Origin: Thunnus maccoyii
Taxonomy: Eukaryota; Chordata; Actinopteri; Scombriformes; Scombridae
Reading direction: 5' to 3'
Assembly (NCBI RefSeq): GCF_910596095.1
Contig: NC_056536.1
Coordinates: 15,952,791-16,016,790, forward strand
DNA length: 64,000 nucleotides
Every line of letters starts with the position of its first letter. Position 1 is the first letter of the stretch. Under the pieces are notes generated by a model. It had not been told where the DNA came from, searched no databases, and saw only the letters and a program-made list of their open reading frames with translations. Shown here piece after piece: positions 33,926 through 46,574 of the stretch. The translations under genes were made by a program, and so were the position numbers.

Positions 33926-36900
33926 ATGGACTCCTCTCCTGTCCTTCGTCAGCAAAGTCACAACAAAATCCGCAGTGACTTTCAGAGGTAAGACAGTTTA
34001 TGAAGAACCAGACATACTTTTTACTTTCTGCTTGCCTTTAGGGCTGCCTGTGTATTGAACCTCAGTACTTTGTTGATATGGACAGAAATGTTTATGTTGT
34101 ACCTTGAATTTCCTGTTAGATTTGTAATCTTGTTGACTTCCTTTCTGACAAAAAGTTCCTGATTTAGATTTTTAAAAAATAGTTTAGTTCACTGAGGGAA
34201 AAGTCTCATGCAGCTGCTTGTGTTGTTAAAACAAAAAAATATGTTTATATTTCTCAAAGTAATGTATCAAAAATTTTAAAAAAAAACATCTCATCTTGTC
34301 GCAGAAGTTCAGGTGTCAGCACCTGTATCGGAAACATTTAAACCAAAACTTTACTCTAGTTGCATCTATGATTTTTCACCTGACTGGTTTTCTCTACACA
34401 GAATGAAGAATGAACATAACAAAATGCCAGCAGACCCAAAACCTTTCAAACATGTGTCTGCCACACACCTTCCCAACAAAGATATTGAGAACCAAGATCC
34501 AGGAAACTCAGAAGTAGGTAAGAAGGCACCTGTGCGACTGGGTGTAAGCAGGCTTCCGGTGCTAGCAAAGTCCCTTCGTCTTCAGACTCCTTCCGACTTC
34601 ACTCAGTCCCACTGCGGGTGGGAGGACAAACCCTTGGCTGTGAGTGTCTCCTTCCCATCCTGTCGATTTACATGTTTTCTATTTAATCTGATGACTCCTG
34701 TGTCCTTAACACTTTATCATTTTACAACAGGGGAAAGCTAAGAAGAAAAAGACATGCACCAGGCCTGTACCTTTCAACATGACTCAGCCCAAGAGCTCAA
34801 GAATGCACACTGAAACTGCACAGCCTCAAACGGCTTCACAGTCAAGGCTTGGCACTCATGCTGTCCAAGCTGAAAACAATGCATGCAATGCTCGTCTAAA
34901 AACCCAAAACATTAATGCAAAACCCTCTAAACATCCAGCTCTTTTAAACAACAAGGGGGACTCAACTAAAGGGGCAGGAAAGTTTCATGGAAAGGCGACA
35001 GAAAAACCCCACCTGTCAGGACAGTCTGGGCCTTCCAACACATGTAAGACTAATAACACTTTGCATCAGAACAGTGCTGCTCCGTCTACACAGGCTGCTG
35101 TTAGTGAAGAGGCCTGTTTGGATAATTTGAACCTGCTCAGTCTCAAAGATCCATCCAAGACATCCCATGTTAGCCAGAACATTTCAAAAGGTCCATCTGG
35201 TAAGTTAACTTGTTGTTTTGTCATAACACAGAATACTTCCATTAGTGTACAATATCCCTTTTACCTTGCAGAGTGGGTTTTAACTTATTTGTTTTCATAG
35301 TTTTTTACCTACACTACCTGGACTTTATCCATTCTTAAAACTGTAACAACAACACAATTGTAACTTATTATGAACTATATAGCTAGTATTATTAGGATTT
35401 TCATGATTTTCTTCGTTGACTACATTGCTCATGTATTTGCTGATGTGAATAGTAGACCACAGTGTTTCTGATTTCTTATGTATTTCAGACAAAGGGGAGA
35501 AATTCCAGCCTGACCATGCTGCTCTGCTCAGTGTCCTCCAGAATGAAGGAGTAAGTGCCACAGACCTGGGATCTGCAACTTCACTGTCCATAATAATACA
35601 ATAGTCATTAGCTGCATTTTTCCTATAGATGTTGAGATTATTTTAATAAACATCTGTTTGTATTCTTTTCGCAGGCCCAGCGAGTGTCTGCCATGAAGAG
35701 TCGTCAGAAGGCTGAACCCACTACAGGTGAGCATAACATAACATGCAACGTGTGTGGTTAAATATACAGTGTGTGATCAGAGAAGATATACAAGTTGTTT
35801 TTAAACTCATTCACAATGATTGGGTGCATTGTTATTACACCAAATAAGGATATATTTAATGTCTTGTCATTCACAGACAAAGAATTGTGCAGTAAGCGAC
35901 GTTACTAACGTTTTGGGGTCAATCAGACCACAAAGAGGTTCAACCCTGTTAGACCTCTCATGAACAAATTCCAATAACAGCAATCTAAACAGACTTTGGG
36001 ATTTGGGAGGGGCGTTGCTGTGTAAAAAGTATTGTCAACACCAAATACAGAACATGGTAAAAATCCATCATATGTAATCATGTTTTACAGAAGCGGACTA
36101 CTGAAACATGTTGTCATTTTTATGAGCAATTCTTGCAAAATTAGGAAAGTTCATCAAGTGTCAAGCTGATCAAACAAGTATGTTTTTGAGCTGTTAGAGA
36201 CGGCAGCACATCAGGGTTAAATACAGACACCCATCACAAGTCAAAAGATCCCCAAGTGAATGTTTTAAGACATCTTATTTAGTTTTACCACCAATGAAAG
36301 AACCTAAAGTAATCATTTTTATGAATGGTGTGAATTTATTAAATGTGGTTTTAGTAAAACTGAAAAGTATTATTAATTTGTTGTACACTGTTAACAATCA
36401 GTGTGATGTAAATGAATTGGCCTTTTCATGTCACAGCTGTTTCAGGATCAGTGAAGTCGGTTCAGTTCTCTCCAGACCCCACCGCACTGAGAAGTATCCT
36501 CCTGAACGAGGGGGTGAAGGCTGCAGGGCCCGTGGGTGCTACACCCCGAAACTCAGTCTGTCCTGGCAGAGGGACTTCAATCTACACAGTATGTTCATGT
36601 TGAATTTATCACCATTTATTTAAAACATTGAAATTCTAGTCTGACCTTGCTGCTCTGCTCGGTGTCCAGAATGAGGAATCTGCAACAGCACAGTCCAAAC
36701 CTTATAAATATCTGTTGAGTTGGTGTGATGATAGTCGTTTTTTTTCCTATAGATGTTGAGATTAGTTTAATAAACATCTGTTTATTATCTTTTCGCAGCC
36801 CCAGCGAGTGTCTGTCATGAAGAGTCGTCAGAAAGCTGAACCCACTACAGGCGAGTATTATCTAACATGCAACATGTGTGGTTAAAAATGCAGTGTGTGA

Positions 36901-39900
36901 TCACAGTAGATACACAAGTTGTTTTTCTTCTAACCTGAAACATGATATGTAGAGAAATACTGAAGTTTTGAACCTTCACTTTGCCACAAATTGGGCATGA
37001 ACATTTGATAAAAGTGACAAAATACAGAAATGACCATAAACCTTTGTTATTACACCAGATAAGGATGTAACGTCTTGTCATTCACAGACAAAGAAATGTG
37101 TAGTGATGTTTGAGTGACATTTTGGGGTCAATCAGACCACAAAGAGGTTTAACCCTGTTAGACCTTTTATGAACAAATTACTATAAAATTCCAGTTAAAG
37201 CGATACAAACAGACTTTGGGATTTGAACGGGCGTTTTCCATTGTTGGCCCTAAACTGTTTGCCTCTCTTTATTACATCCTCTCCCTCAACTGATATTTTG
37301 AAAACCCGTCTTAAGACCCTAGTCATCATGAAAACATGAATGGTCACATTCTGGTTTTATTATTTATTTATTTATTTCTCTATTAATTATTTGTTCTCTG
37401 TGCATGCAGTTGTGTTTTTAGGATTTAAATCCCATTTTTATTTATTTTATTCTACACTTCTATTAATTTTCCCCTTGATCCTCATAACTATGTCTGTGAT
37501 TTCTTTGTGCACAGGTGTTTCAGGACCAGTGAGGTCGGTTCAGTTCTCTCCAGACCCCGCCGCACTGAGAAGTATCCTCCTGAATGAGGGGGTGAAGGCT
37601 GGAGGGCCCGTGGGTGCTACACCCCGAAACTCAGTCTGTCCTTCAGGCAGAGGGACTTCAATCTACACAGTATGTTCATGTTGAATTTATTCTCATGTGT
37701 ATTCTGCTTCTTTCTAGTTTAATATGTTTTCGTCAGCTTATTATACTTTTTTGAATCAAAAACACAGTTTTGTTGACTGTTTCAGGCCCAGAGGGTGCCA
37801 GTTAGAAAAAATGGTGCGGAGGCAACCAGAGGACCAGTTGGTAAGATGTGACATCATTGTTCTTGTTATCTCAGTGAACCTTAATGCATCCTTATCTCCT
37901 CGTCCTTTTACTGCAATGTAACGCAGCTGTTTTATTCTCAGCGGTAGCACTCAAAGACACTCCGTCAAAGAAATGGACACCACAGAGAGTCCGCGACACC
38001 AAGCATCAGCCCATGTCTTCCATGGTCAGTATAGACAATATGAGCTGTATGTTCACATTCTGCCTGTTTGCCACGGTGTGTTTTCTCACTGTCATGTCTT
38101 CATCTCATGATGCTGCTGTTTTTAGAAATGGAATCTGACGACGCCGTACACTCCCGGGCTGAGACGCTGCAACACCAACCTTCAGCCGCGCCAAGAGGTG
38201 AGAGCAGGAAGTCTTGTCCATTTCATAAGATGTGTAGAGAGATTTTACACAAATCTGTTCCAAAGAGCTTTACAAAAACACTGTCTCATGGGAAAACATA
38301 ATTCATAATCACTATGTACAACATTCAGGTGATAGTTGTTCCAGAGAGTCTTAAAGGTTTTACTAAAAAGGCAACTAAAGGCAGCTACAACAAAGACTTG
38401 CCCACGTTTTGATTTTTAACTTAGATATAATAAATTGATACAACATATCAGAAATGTATAGAGGAGGCTCAATGAACTAAAGCAACATTTTAGATATTTA
38501 TTTTGGATATTTTTTGGCATATCTGCTGCAGCGTTCTGTACCAACTTGATGGGAGAGAAAGGTTTGAGAAATATTTGTGTAACACGAGGAAATAAAAGCA
38601 TATATACCTCTTTGTAGGTCAGAAAAATACCAAAAAGTGGTCACTGTGGCTTTAAGCAATTTCATTCTTTGTCCGCCTTCTTAAGAATTACAAGATTTTG
38701 GATGTGAGAATTTACACTGGAGGATCAATGATTAAGATATCAAATAAGGACTTTTGTGCAAGACTCTAAACGTTATAACATTATAACAACATCCTGTTAT
38801 CAGAGATCGTGCCAAGATTTTGGGTGCTGAAGATCAATAAACAAATGAATTTACTATTAAGGTCGGCAGTTAATGGGCTGGTTTCAAGTTTTAAAAGTTG
38901 GTGGTGATGATGTCTTTAGGAAGTGTCCTTAGTTCATATGAGGAATGTGTAACATTATGCAGGAGTTTGATCCAAAGCTATCATCACTACATCTATTTCT
39001 AGCCTCGGTTGTAATGAAGATACGGTGCTAAGTAAGAATTACAACTCATATGATTTACTTGTTTGTTTGCAGGAGGTTGTCCAGAGGTTATTTGATGATC
39101 AAGAGGACGAGCAGAGCACAAATGTGGCAGAGAAAGATCCAGGGACACGAGCAGATCAGCTCCCAGTTCAAGCCTCAACTGTAAGAAATGAAATTCACTA
39201 CTTACCACCAAACAGAGATCCATATTCAGTGAATTTGTTCACATATGTTTTGTTTCCTCTCGACTCACTCCTCTAGATTAAATCCAGTTATGAAGAAAAC
39301 TTAGAGACCATCAGGACCAAGAGTGAGGAGGATGAGGAGAACAGACAGATTACAGGAGGGCAGCCGTTCTTCCAAGCACCTCAAAGAGAGTCGGTCATTT
39401 TTTTCTCGACAGGCAAAACTCTGTTACGAGCTCCACGTTTTGAGAAGCAGGAGAGCTCAGCCCATGAGGAGCAACATGGTCCGGTTTCATCAGAACAGCG
39501 AAAAGTGCTTCAAGTACATGAAGGAAAATCATCAGAACCAACCTGTCAGATCAAGAGTCTGCACAGAGGTAACACTGACATCTCTTACAGTCCTCGTACT
39601 GTTGGGTCTCTCGTCAACGTTTTCCTGGATTGCAGCTGTGATCTTTTTTTAAAGTTTGTTTTTTTTATTACAGACCTCACTGTTCAGAAGACTTGTGCTC
39701 TAAGTCCTGCTGTGGCGATACTGCGCAAGCGCCTTCCTCCCCTGGAGGAGCTGCTCATGGACGAGGAGGTGGCCACCTTCACCTCAGTGTCGGGCCCGAC
39801 TGCTAACGTGTTCCTCCCTACTCGGCCCCGATGTGGAAACCCGGTGGCCTCCTACCTGCACTTTGAAGAGTCAACTGTGAGTACAACGCTGACAGTGAAC

Positions 39901-40234
39901 ATACAAAAAAGAAAAATTAATGGTTCTGTTTGTGGCAGATTATAAACCACAGAAAAATCAATACCCAAAACCCAGTTTAAACACATACACACACGAGGGG
40001 AGAGGGATACAAGTTCATCTTAACCACATGTCAAGGACATAAATGCACATAACAGTACATATCATCCATATTTGACTGTTAATTACAGCCCATCAAAAAT
40101 AGGAGTATAAAAAAACAAAACAGAAGAAGAAAAAATCCCTACACCAGCTCTACCATGCTTCAAAAACTGGTTGCATGAACCTGTTTTGATTATCCACATG
40201 ATTTAATAATTTAAAAGTTCAACATAAATGGGAA

Positions 40235-40270
<36 letters not shown>

Positions 40271-43200
40271 GAATATATATATATATATATTCCAGTCTTT
40301 GAGAATACGTTTTTTTTTTTTTGCTTGTACCGTCCCCCATCAATAAAGTTGATTGAATGTGTGAAGGCAGATTTAAAGAGTCCTCTGAGAAAGAGAGCCA
40401 AGTCCCTGTCAGGAGAGAGGGTCTGATGGTAAAAAAGAAAAAATTATTTACTTATTTATCACAGATTGAAGACACAGAGGGTAAAGTTTTATGTAACATG
40501 ACCTTTGAATAATGAAAGTGGGGAATCACTTTGAACTGAATTAATGTGTGTCTGCTGTTTATTGAACAACTATGAATACAGGAAAGTGCAGTCCTTCATA
40601 TTTTATCAGGCGGCACAGCATTGATTTTCCTCTCTTGTGTCCTCTTGATACAGTTGACACATACAGAATCTTTAGAAATAAACTTCTAATCTCTGGCGAA
40701 AGAGAAAACAATTCCAAAAGAGGACGTCTCTCAGAAGTGGACTCGAAATGGGGGATGTTTTCTTTCACAAAATGCCGGAGTTGCATATGATGAAAAAAAT
40801 TGGAGAGAGGTAGATTGTACTTTAAGCTTAATTGACCAAAGGACGTAACCTTGTTGTCTAAATAGAAGTCCGTTATGCACTTAAGCACTTTTACACACCA
40901 TGTAGCGAATGCTGTGACCCAACAATACTGGAGTAAAGATGTGGTATGTTTATATTGAAATACTAAGGACTTTGTCAATATGTTTAATTTGATAAAAAAT
41001 CTTCAGTGAATCTCATAAAAAATCAGTAAGGCACAAAACTGTGACTTACTGATTTAATAGCAGATACAGGATATGTGGAAAGTAAACAGACAGTGAGGCA
41101 AGTGGTTTTATTAAGGACATAAACTCTAATTTTAGCCACAGGGGGGCAGAATTGAGTGGTTCATGGTCTGTAGAACCACATTACCAGTATACCAGTGCCT
41201 AGCATTAGCTGCCCAGTACTAATCTTTAAATACTGGAAGACCCAGACCATCCAGACTGGGCCTAAATATAAGGGTGTTTTTAGATAATCTGTGTTTTTGG
41301 TTTTTTTAATAACCCCAAATAAATTCTAAAAGATCGACTCTAGCCTCTTAAAAAATCAGCCAAGATCAATACCGGCAAATTTTGAATAGAGGTACCATCT
41401 TTATGGCATTTACTCAATCATAGATGGAGGCAAAATCCTCCAGTATGTTTAGGAAGTTTAGTAAGTTTAGGAATTTTTGAGATTTTAAGCCCTAAATATG
41501 TGATATAATCCTGTAAAACTGTGTTTTCTCCAATAAACATAAGTTCACTTTTAGCCCAATTTATAGTGTAACCAGACATTTTACTGAATGATTTAATATA
41601 TTATTATATATAATGATTACCCACCTCAGGATTAAGGTAACGAGTCGATAATCTGTGCACAGCGTAACAAGATATCCTGATGTAGCAGCTGGATTACCCT
41701 CGATGTGAGGATGACTTCTTATCTCAAGTGCTGAAGGTTCTAGTGCCGTAACAACGGAGACAAGTTGTCTCTCTATCTCTCACATCCCCGATACAGACTA
41801 ACTGGCTCTGATGAGATATTATTTGTTATGACAGAAGATTTAGGACAGCGATAAATCGTTTCAATCCAGTCCACAAAAGTCTTCCTAAATTCAAACCTCC
41901 TCAAAATCTCAAATAAATATTTTGATAGAGTCAAAAGCTTTCTGGGCATCCAGAGTCGTGACGGCTGCTTGAGGGTTTTTAATGCAGTCAGAATACAATA
42001 AATTCAACAAGTGATGCACATTAAAAAAGGAAAACTTGTCTGGGGTAAAGCCTGCTTGATCCGGGTGGATAATGGTTGCTATATGCTAATTTAATCCAGT
42101 GGCCAATACTTTTGTTAAAATTTTGTGATCTAAATTGAACAAGGATATCGGCCGATAATTATCAGGATCCATGTGATCTTCTCCATTTTTCAATAACAGA
42201 AATACATTTGCCTTGTTAAGAAAAGGTGAAGTGTTTGTCTTGCAATTGAATCATTAAGAAAGGTGTTAAAATCTCATGAAATACTTGGTAGATCATTTAC
42301 TTGTGGGACAAAGATAACAAACTAAAGAACTGAGAGTAATCTGTCTCTGCTGCTGTGGAAGTAGAGACGTAGAGATGAGAGTAAAATTCTTTAAAATGAT
42401 TGTTAATATCTTGTTGATCTGTAAGTATTTGTTTGGTTTCGGGCTGTATTTTATGGATATGAGTCTTCATCAGCTCACCTTAAGTTGTCTTGATAGTACT
42501 TTTTGAGGTTTATCACTCAATTCAAAATATTTAGTCTCATCTTTAGTAAAAGACTATTTTCCCTCCAAGGACGCAGTTATATTCAGATTTTAATTTCAGA
42601 ATCTTGTTATAGTATGTAGTACTATTATATACTCAGACTGTAGTAAAGATGTCTTATATATTTGTTCTATATAAATAATTTCTTGTTCAGTTTCTTTCAG
42701 TCTTTTAAATTTTGCTTTTTTCCTTGAGGTCTCAAAAGAAATAATAAATTCTCACAATAACTTTTAAGTTTTTCTCAGAGAGTCTGAAACTTCTCCATTT
42801 GTCATTCATCTCTAAAAATTCTCCTTAAAGCCTGATGATGACAGTAGAAGGTCATTAAATCTCTGCTATATTTTGGTTTGGAAAAGCAGGACTGTAGCTG
42901 CAGAGTAACGGGACGATGATCAGAGATCAATATACTGTGATAATGTGAGACTGAACCTCCAGTTCTAGTATATGACTGGTGCACATGTCAGTAAAATGAA
43001 TGATCCTTTTTGTCGGGGTGTTGTATTCTCCAGATGTATATCATATTTCTAGATTTAATCAGATTATTTAGTGTTTGCATTAATTGTTGGAGGAGATTTA
43101 GAGGATGATCTGTCTAAAGATGAATCTAAATGCCAATTAAAATCTCCACCAATAAAGATATCAGAGGATCAAAACTTTATGAAAAAATGAGGTTTCATCA

Positions 43201-44666
43201 GAATTTGGGCCATACATGTTCAACATGGTGATCGGAAATGAATTAATAGAGCCGGAAATCTAAATAAATCTCCCATTAGGATCTATAATCTTGGACTTGA
43301 GTATAAATGGAATAATATTATGAAACAGGAGCACTACAGCCCTCACTCGAGATGTAAAAGGTGCGTCGTACACCTGAGAGATCCAGCTGGGTTTTAATAT
43401 GTATTCAGTGGTTTTAACACTGTGAGTCTCTTGTAGAAATAAAACATCAGTGAATTCAAATAGAGAATAAAACCTTATTTCCAAGCCCCCTAACAGTCCA
43501 CGAGGTTCGTGTAATTTCATCATTTAGAATTGTGGACATACTTTCAAAATAGTGAAGTAATCAATAATCAATAACCCATAATATTCCTCATGTTATGCAG
43601 TCAGTCCTGGTTGTTCCAAAAGAATCAAACATTTAATACACGAATGATATGAAGTAAAACAAACTGAGTGTCCAAATGAAACAGAGAAAATAATAATAAT
43701 AAAAACAAGACAAAACAGTTGTTTTTAATCTGTTATTTGATATCAAATAATTTGTGACAAATTTGAGCAAATTACTGCTTCTTTTATCTATGTGAAGTGA
43801 AATACAACACAGCGGATATTACAAAAAAAACTAGAAATAAGAACAAATATCTGAAGCCTTGTTTGCCCTAAAAGCTGCAATTTTCATGTCACCACATGAC
43901 AGAAAAGTGTTGAACATGAGTAATAACATCGTGACGATCTTCCAGTCCAACAACCAGAGGGGCTGTTAACGTTCAGTATGATGAGGGAGGCACTAGAAGA
44001 AATGTCATGTGATCATTTAAAGCAAAAATACAAAATATGCTTCCCAGAATGACAAACTGTTACTTTACAGTACATTTTTGGTAAAGTTGACCAGAGATGA
44101 GCAGTAAGGACGAGGATAATATTCATAATATTCATAATATTCATAATATTCATACCACATTTCATGGTAGTTTGGCTGATAGTTGTTAAGATAAAGTGTT
44201 AAAGTGTTGAACAGACACATTATCACCATCTTTAAACCCTGCAGCCACCGAGGGGAAGAAAACAAACGGATGTTGTGACAGTAATGACGTATCATCACAG
44301 CAGGTGTTGAACAGAGATTATGATGAATAGTTTGGCATTTTGGGAAATATGCTTACCAGCTTTCTTACTGAGATTTACATGAGAAGATTGATTACGTCTC
44401 ATAATATGATTAAATACAATGCAGTGTTACAGCCCTACAAACTATCATAACAGCTGATACTATAATAATATGATGATGATGAAATCCAATACTGTACATA
44501 GCACTAAAACGTTGAACATGTACGTACATATTTTCTGTTTATTTATACACTCACATTTGACATAAATATATATTTTTCTTTTGTTTTCCAGACATTTGTT
44601 CCAATTGGCTTTGATCTCTCCTGCGGCTCTTCTTCTCCACACAGCTCTCCACTGCAGGAGAGATGA
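33926..44666 (+). CDS. troap: Tastin (trophinin-associated protein)
   Basis: TROAP is a basic, low-complexity protein of the centrosome and spindle needed for bipolar mitosis. Fifteen coding exons: 33926-33987, 34402-34639, 34731-35199, 35489-35550, 35675-35726, 36437-36588, 36799-36850, 37515-37669, 37786-37840, 37927-38024, 38126-38197, 39073-39180, 39277-39568, 39674-39876 and 44592-44666. They join in frame to 714 residues (human about 780). Matches to human tastin: IENQDPGN near the start (human DQENQDP), FSPDPTALRSILLNEGVK (human DPAALATILSGEGVK), EVVQRLFDDQE (human EQVAVRLFDQE), EEVATFTSVSGPTANVF, RCGNPVASYLHFEE, and the last exon TFVPIGFDLSCGSS (human CFIPVGS). Exons 5-6 and 7-8 are near-copies. 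Exon 7 ends at a GC rather than GT donor. The last exon lies 4.7 kb away, beyond an L1 relic. Little else in the family is well conserved, so the exon set may miss minor exons. Confidence 0.9.
35499..36629 (+). repeat. troap intragenic duplication, unit A (exons 4-6)
   Basis: Unit A runs from within exon 4 (GAAATTCCAGCCTGACCATG at 35499) past exon 6. Exon 5, exon 6 and much of the introns recur in unit B: TTTTTCCTATAGATGTTGAG before exon 5, the GTGTGTGATCA block after it, and GGTCAATCAGACCACAAAGA further on. Confidence 0.88.
36630..36690 (+). pseudogene. Decayed copy of troap exon 4
   Basis: GCTGCTCTGCTCGGTGTCCA followed by GAATGAGGAATCTGCAAC matches exon 4 and its downstream intron (GCTGCTCTGCTCAGTGTCCT, then CCAGAATGAAGGAGTAAG). 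The copy has lost three bases and the GTAAGT donor is gone, and the reading-frame join used by exons 6-7 skips it. It is best read as a dead exon left by the duplication. Confidence 0.8.
36630..37690 (+). repeat. troap intragenic duplication, unit B (dead exon 4 copy, exons 7-8)
   Basis: Begins GAAATTCTAGTCTGACCTTG, matching unit A at an offset of about 1.13 kb. Exons 7 and 8 are copies of exons 5 and 6. The intervening introns are similar but differ in length (710 versus 664 bp for introns 5 and 7). Exon 8 has one extra serine codon relative to exon 6. Confidence 0.88.
40237..40291. repeat. (AT)n microsatellite, two blocks
   Basis: AT repeats at 40237-40268 and 40273-40291 separated by CCTGA, in troap intron 14. 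Confidence 0.95.
40560..43530 (-). mobile_element. Decayed L1-type LINE in troap intron 14
   Basis: Read on the minus strand from high to low coordinates: endonuclease start (GLEIRFYSLFEFTDVLFLQE THS near 43450), endonuclease end (SILISDHRPVTLQLQSCFSK near 42900), then scattered reverse-transcriptase pieces, and the L1 ORF2 C-terminal region (KVTSFGQLSLKYNLPLSNFF, HMQLRHFVKENIPHFES at 40760-40860). This order is that of L1 ORF2. There are many stops and frame breaks. No ORF1 was seen. Confidence 0.75.
44116..44153. repeat. 9-bp tandem repeat (AATATTCAT)n
   Basis: Four nearly perfect units of AATATTCAT in troap intron 14. Confidence 0.9.
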
Positions 44667-44719
44667 AATGCACTACGAATACAGTTGTTTCTTTTTAAGC
44701 TTCTGATATCTTTTTTTTT

Positions 44720-44875
44720 AATAAACCTAATGATGTTTGTCCAACACTGTTGATGCCAGTCTTAATATAGATCCAAAGAGCACTACTGGTATCATTTTTG
44801 TTATAAACTCATCAACGTTTTTGTCTTATAAATGTTTCAGACTGACTCTTAATAGATGCTTTCTAAAAAAATAAA
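44720..44875 (+). promoter_or_regulatory. Two troap poly(A) signals
   Basis: AATAAA at 44720-44725 and again at 44870-44875, 54 and 204 bp past the stop codon. Both could be used and would give a short 3' UTR. Confidence 0.55.
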
Positions 44876-45087
44876 GTTTTTTTCTGTTGAATAATGCAGC
44901 TTTCATACTGTGGACACCCATATAGTAGATGAATCAATAATGTAGATGAATAACTATTAGAAACAATGTTTGACATGAATAGAAAACTAAATGTGAGGAA
45001 AATGTTTTAAAAGGTCAATGAAGACTTGATCAGTGTTATAGCCATAGTATATATATATAGATTAAGGTGGTTTGGATCATTTTTATC

Positions 45088-45245
45088 TGCGGCTGTGGCT
45101 AAAGAGGTGAAGTGGGTTGGTGGTTTGATTCCCAGTTCCTCCTGTCTACGTGTCAAAGTGTCCTCGGGCCTTGAACTGCTGCCATCGGTGTGTGAATGGG
45201 GAGAAAAATTGTAGAGCTTTGATAAAAACGCTAAATAATTGCAGA
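45088..45245 (+). repeat. Shortened tRNA-derived SINE
   Basis: Plus-strand GCGGCTGTGGCTAAAGAGGT (A-box region), then TGGTTTGATTCCCAGTTCCT (B box), GTCAAAGTGTCCTCGGGC and a tail near GTGAATGGGGAG. It is the same family as 4275-4585 but carries internal deletions. Confidence 0.7.
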
Positions 45246-45249
45246 ACAT

Positions 45250-46500
45250 TTATGTGTAAAGTTTGTAACTGTAGATTCAAAACGTTCTTCCTGTACAGTG
45301 TTTATAATAAATTTATATATGTTATTGTCCGACCACGTGTGATTCTTCTTTCAGCTCATCACTACAAACATTTTACACATAACGGTCAGTTTACGCTTCA
45401 TGTCTGTGAAAACAGTTGTATGATGTTTTCTAAAGTCTGAGGAAATAACAGCTTATCTCGGTTTTGGACTTGGAGACAATTAATTTATAACAAAAAGCCT
45501 GAGTTTCAAACTGGGAGTGAGGAGATTGAAAGATGTGACCAGGCACAAAGACGTTATGTTCATTACATTATTGGAAATCCAGTGTTTTCTGAAACAATTA
45601 AGTGACTAATTGTTAATCTTTATTTAAAAATACAAAATATTTTTTGGTGAGTGTTAACGTAAATTGAATAGTAAAATATTAGTCACAGCATTAGTCAGGA
45701 TCTCTGAACATCTGCTGCTTTGATTTGGAGCATTATTTTATGTCCCTTGAGTTCCCCTTTAACTTTTATCACTATAACAATGTTTTAATTGGGCTGCCAG
45801 AGCGTCTTATCAGACCTTCAGGCTTTTCTTTTCGCTGAAGTCTTATGTGATGCCTTCTCCGCTCACTCTTCAGGAGTAAGACTTGGAGACGATCATCTTC
45901 ATGGCATGATACAAGATATGCCATACTGCTTTACATTCCCCAGGTTGGCTTTGGGCCAGATGTAGAGTTCAAGCCTTTTTCTGGAAACATGTAACAAGCT
46001 GCGTCGTGTTCGATCATGTGACACTGTATCCTGTTCAGCGAGAAGACAGTACTGATACTACACATGTGAAATATACCCTGCTGCTGAGTCAGCTCGACTC
46101 TGAAAAAACAGTTAACATTTACACTGTTAAATGTCAAACATAACGACAAGTTCCCAAAAAACAAATCTGTTGAGTGACAAACTACAGAAAACTAACGGTA
46201 TTAAATTTATAATGAAATGAAAGGAAGAAAAAACATTCAAATCAAGCTGTGACTGTGTTTTTATGTCATATATTAATTAATACATTTTCAAATTTGTTCA
46301 TCGGCACATTGTTTGAACAGGATTCTTAATTTTAGGAGCATTTGAGTTACAGCTGTTCCCTTTAGGTCTCATTTCATGTGTAAAGGTGACAAAATCCACT
46401 AAAATGTGTTAATTTTCCTTCAAAATCCTTTTCATTATTTTGTTGTTTTTTATGTGTTAATTAGAAAATGTTAATGAGTATAAATGTTTCTGATCATTCT
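45250..46500. other. troap-pfkm spacer, distal part
   Basis: AT-rich DNA with no exon, RNA gene or repeat that I can name. Nothing supportable here beyond possible distal pfkm regulatory DNA. Confidence 0.4.
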
Positions 46501-46574
46501 CATTGTGTTTGTAACTGTCCACTGCAGGTGGTTACAGGCCCTGATGTATATTTAGTAGACTTATGTGAGTGAGA

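Noticed and set aside
44116-44153. Regularly spaced short repeats as a CRISPR array
   Set aside because: Nine-base units in direct contact without spacers; an ordinary minisatellite in a vertebrate intron.
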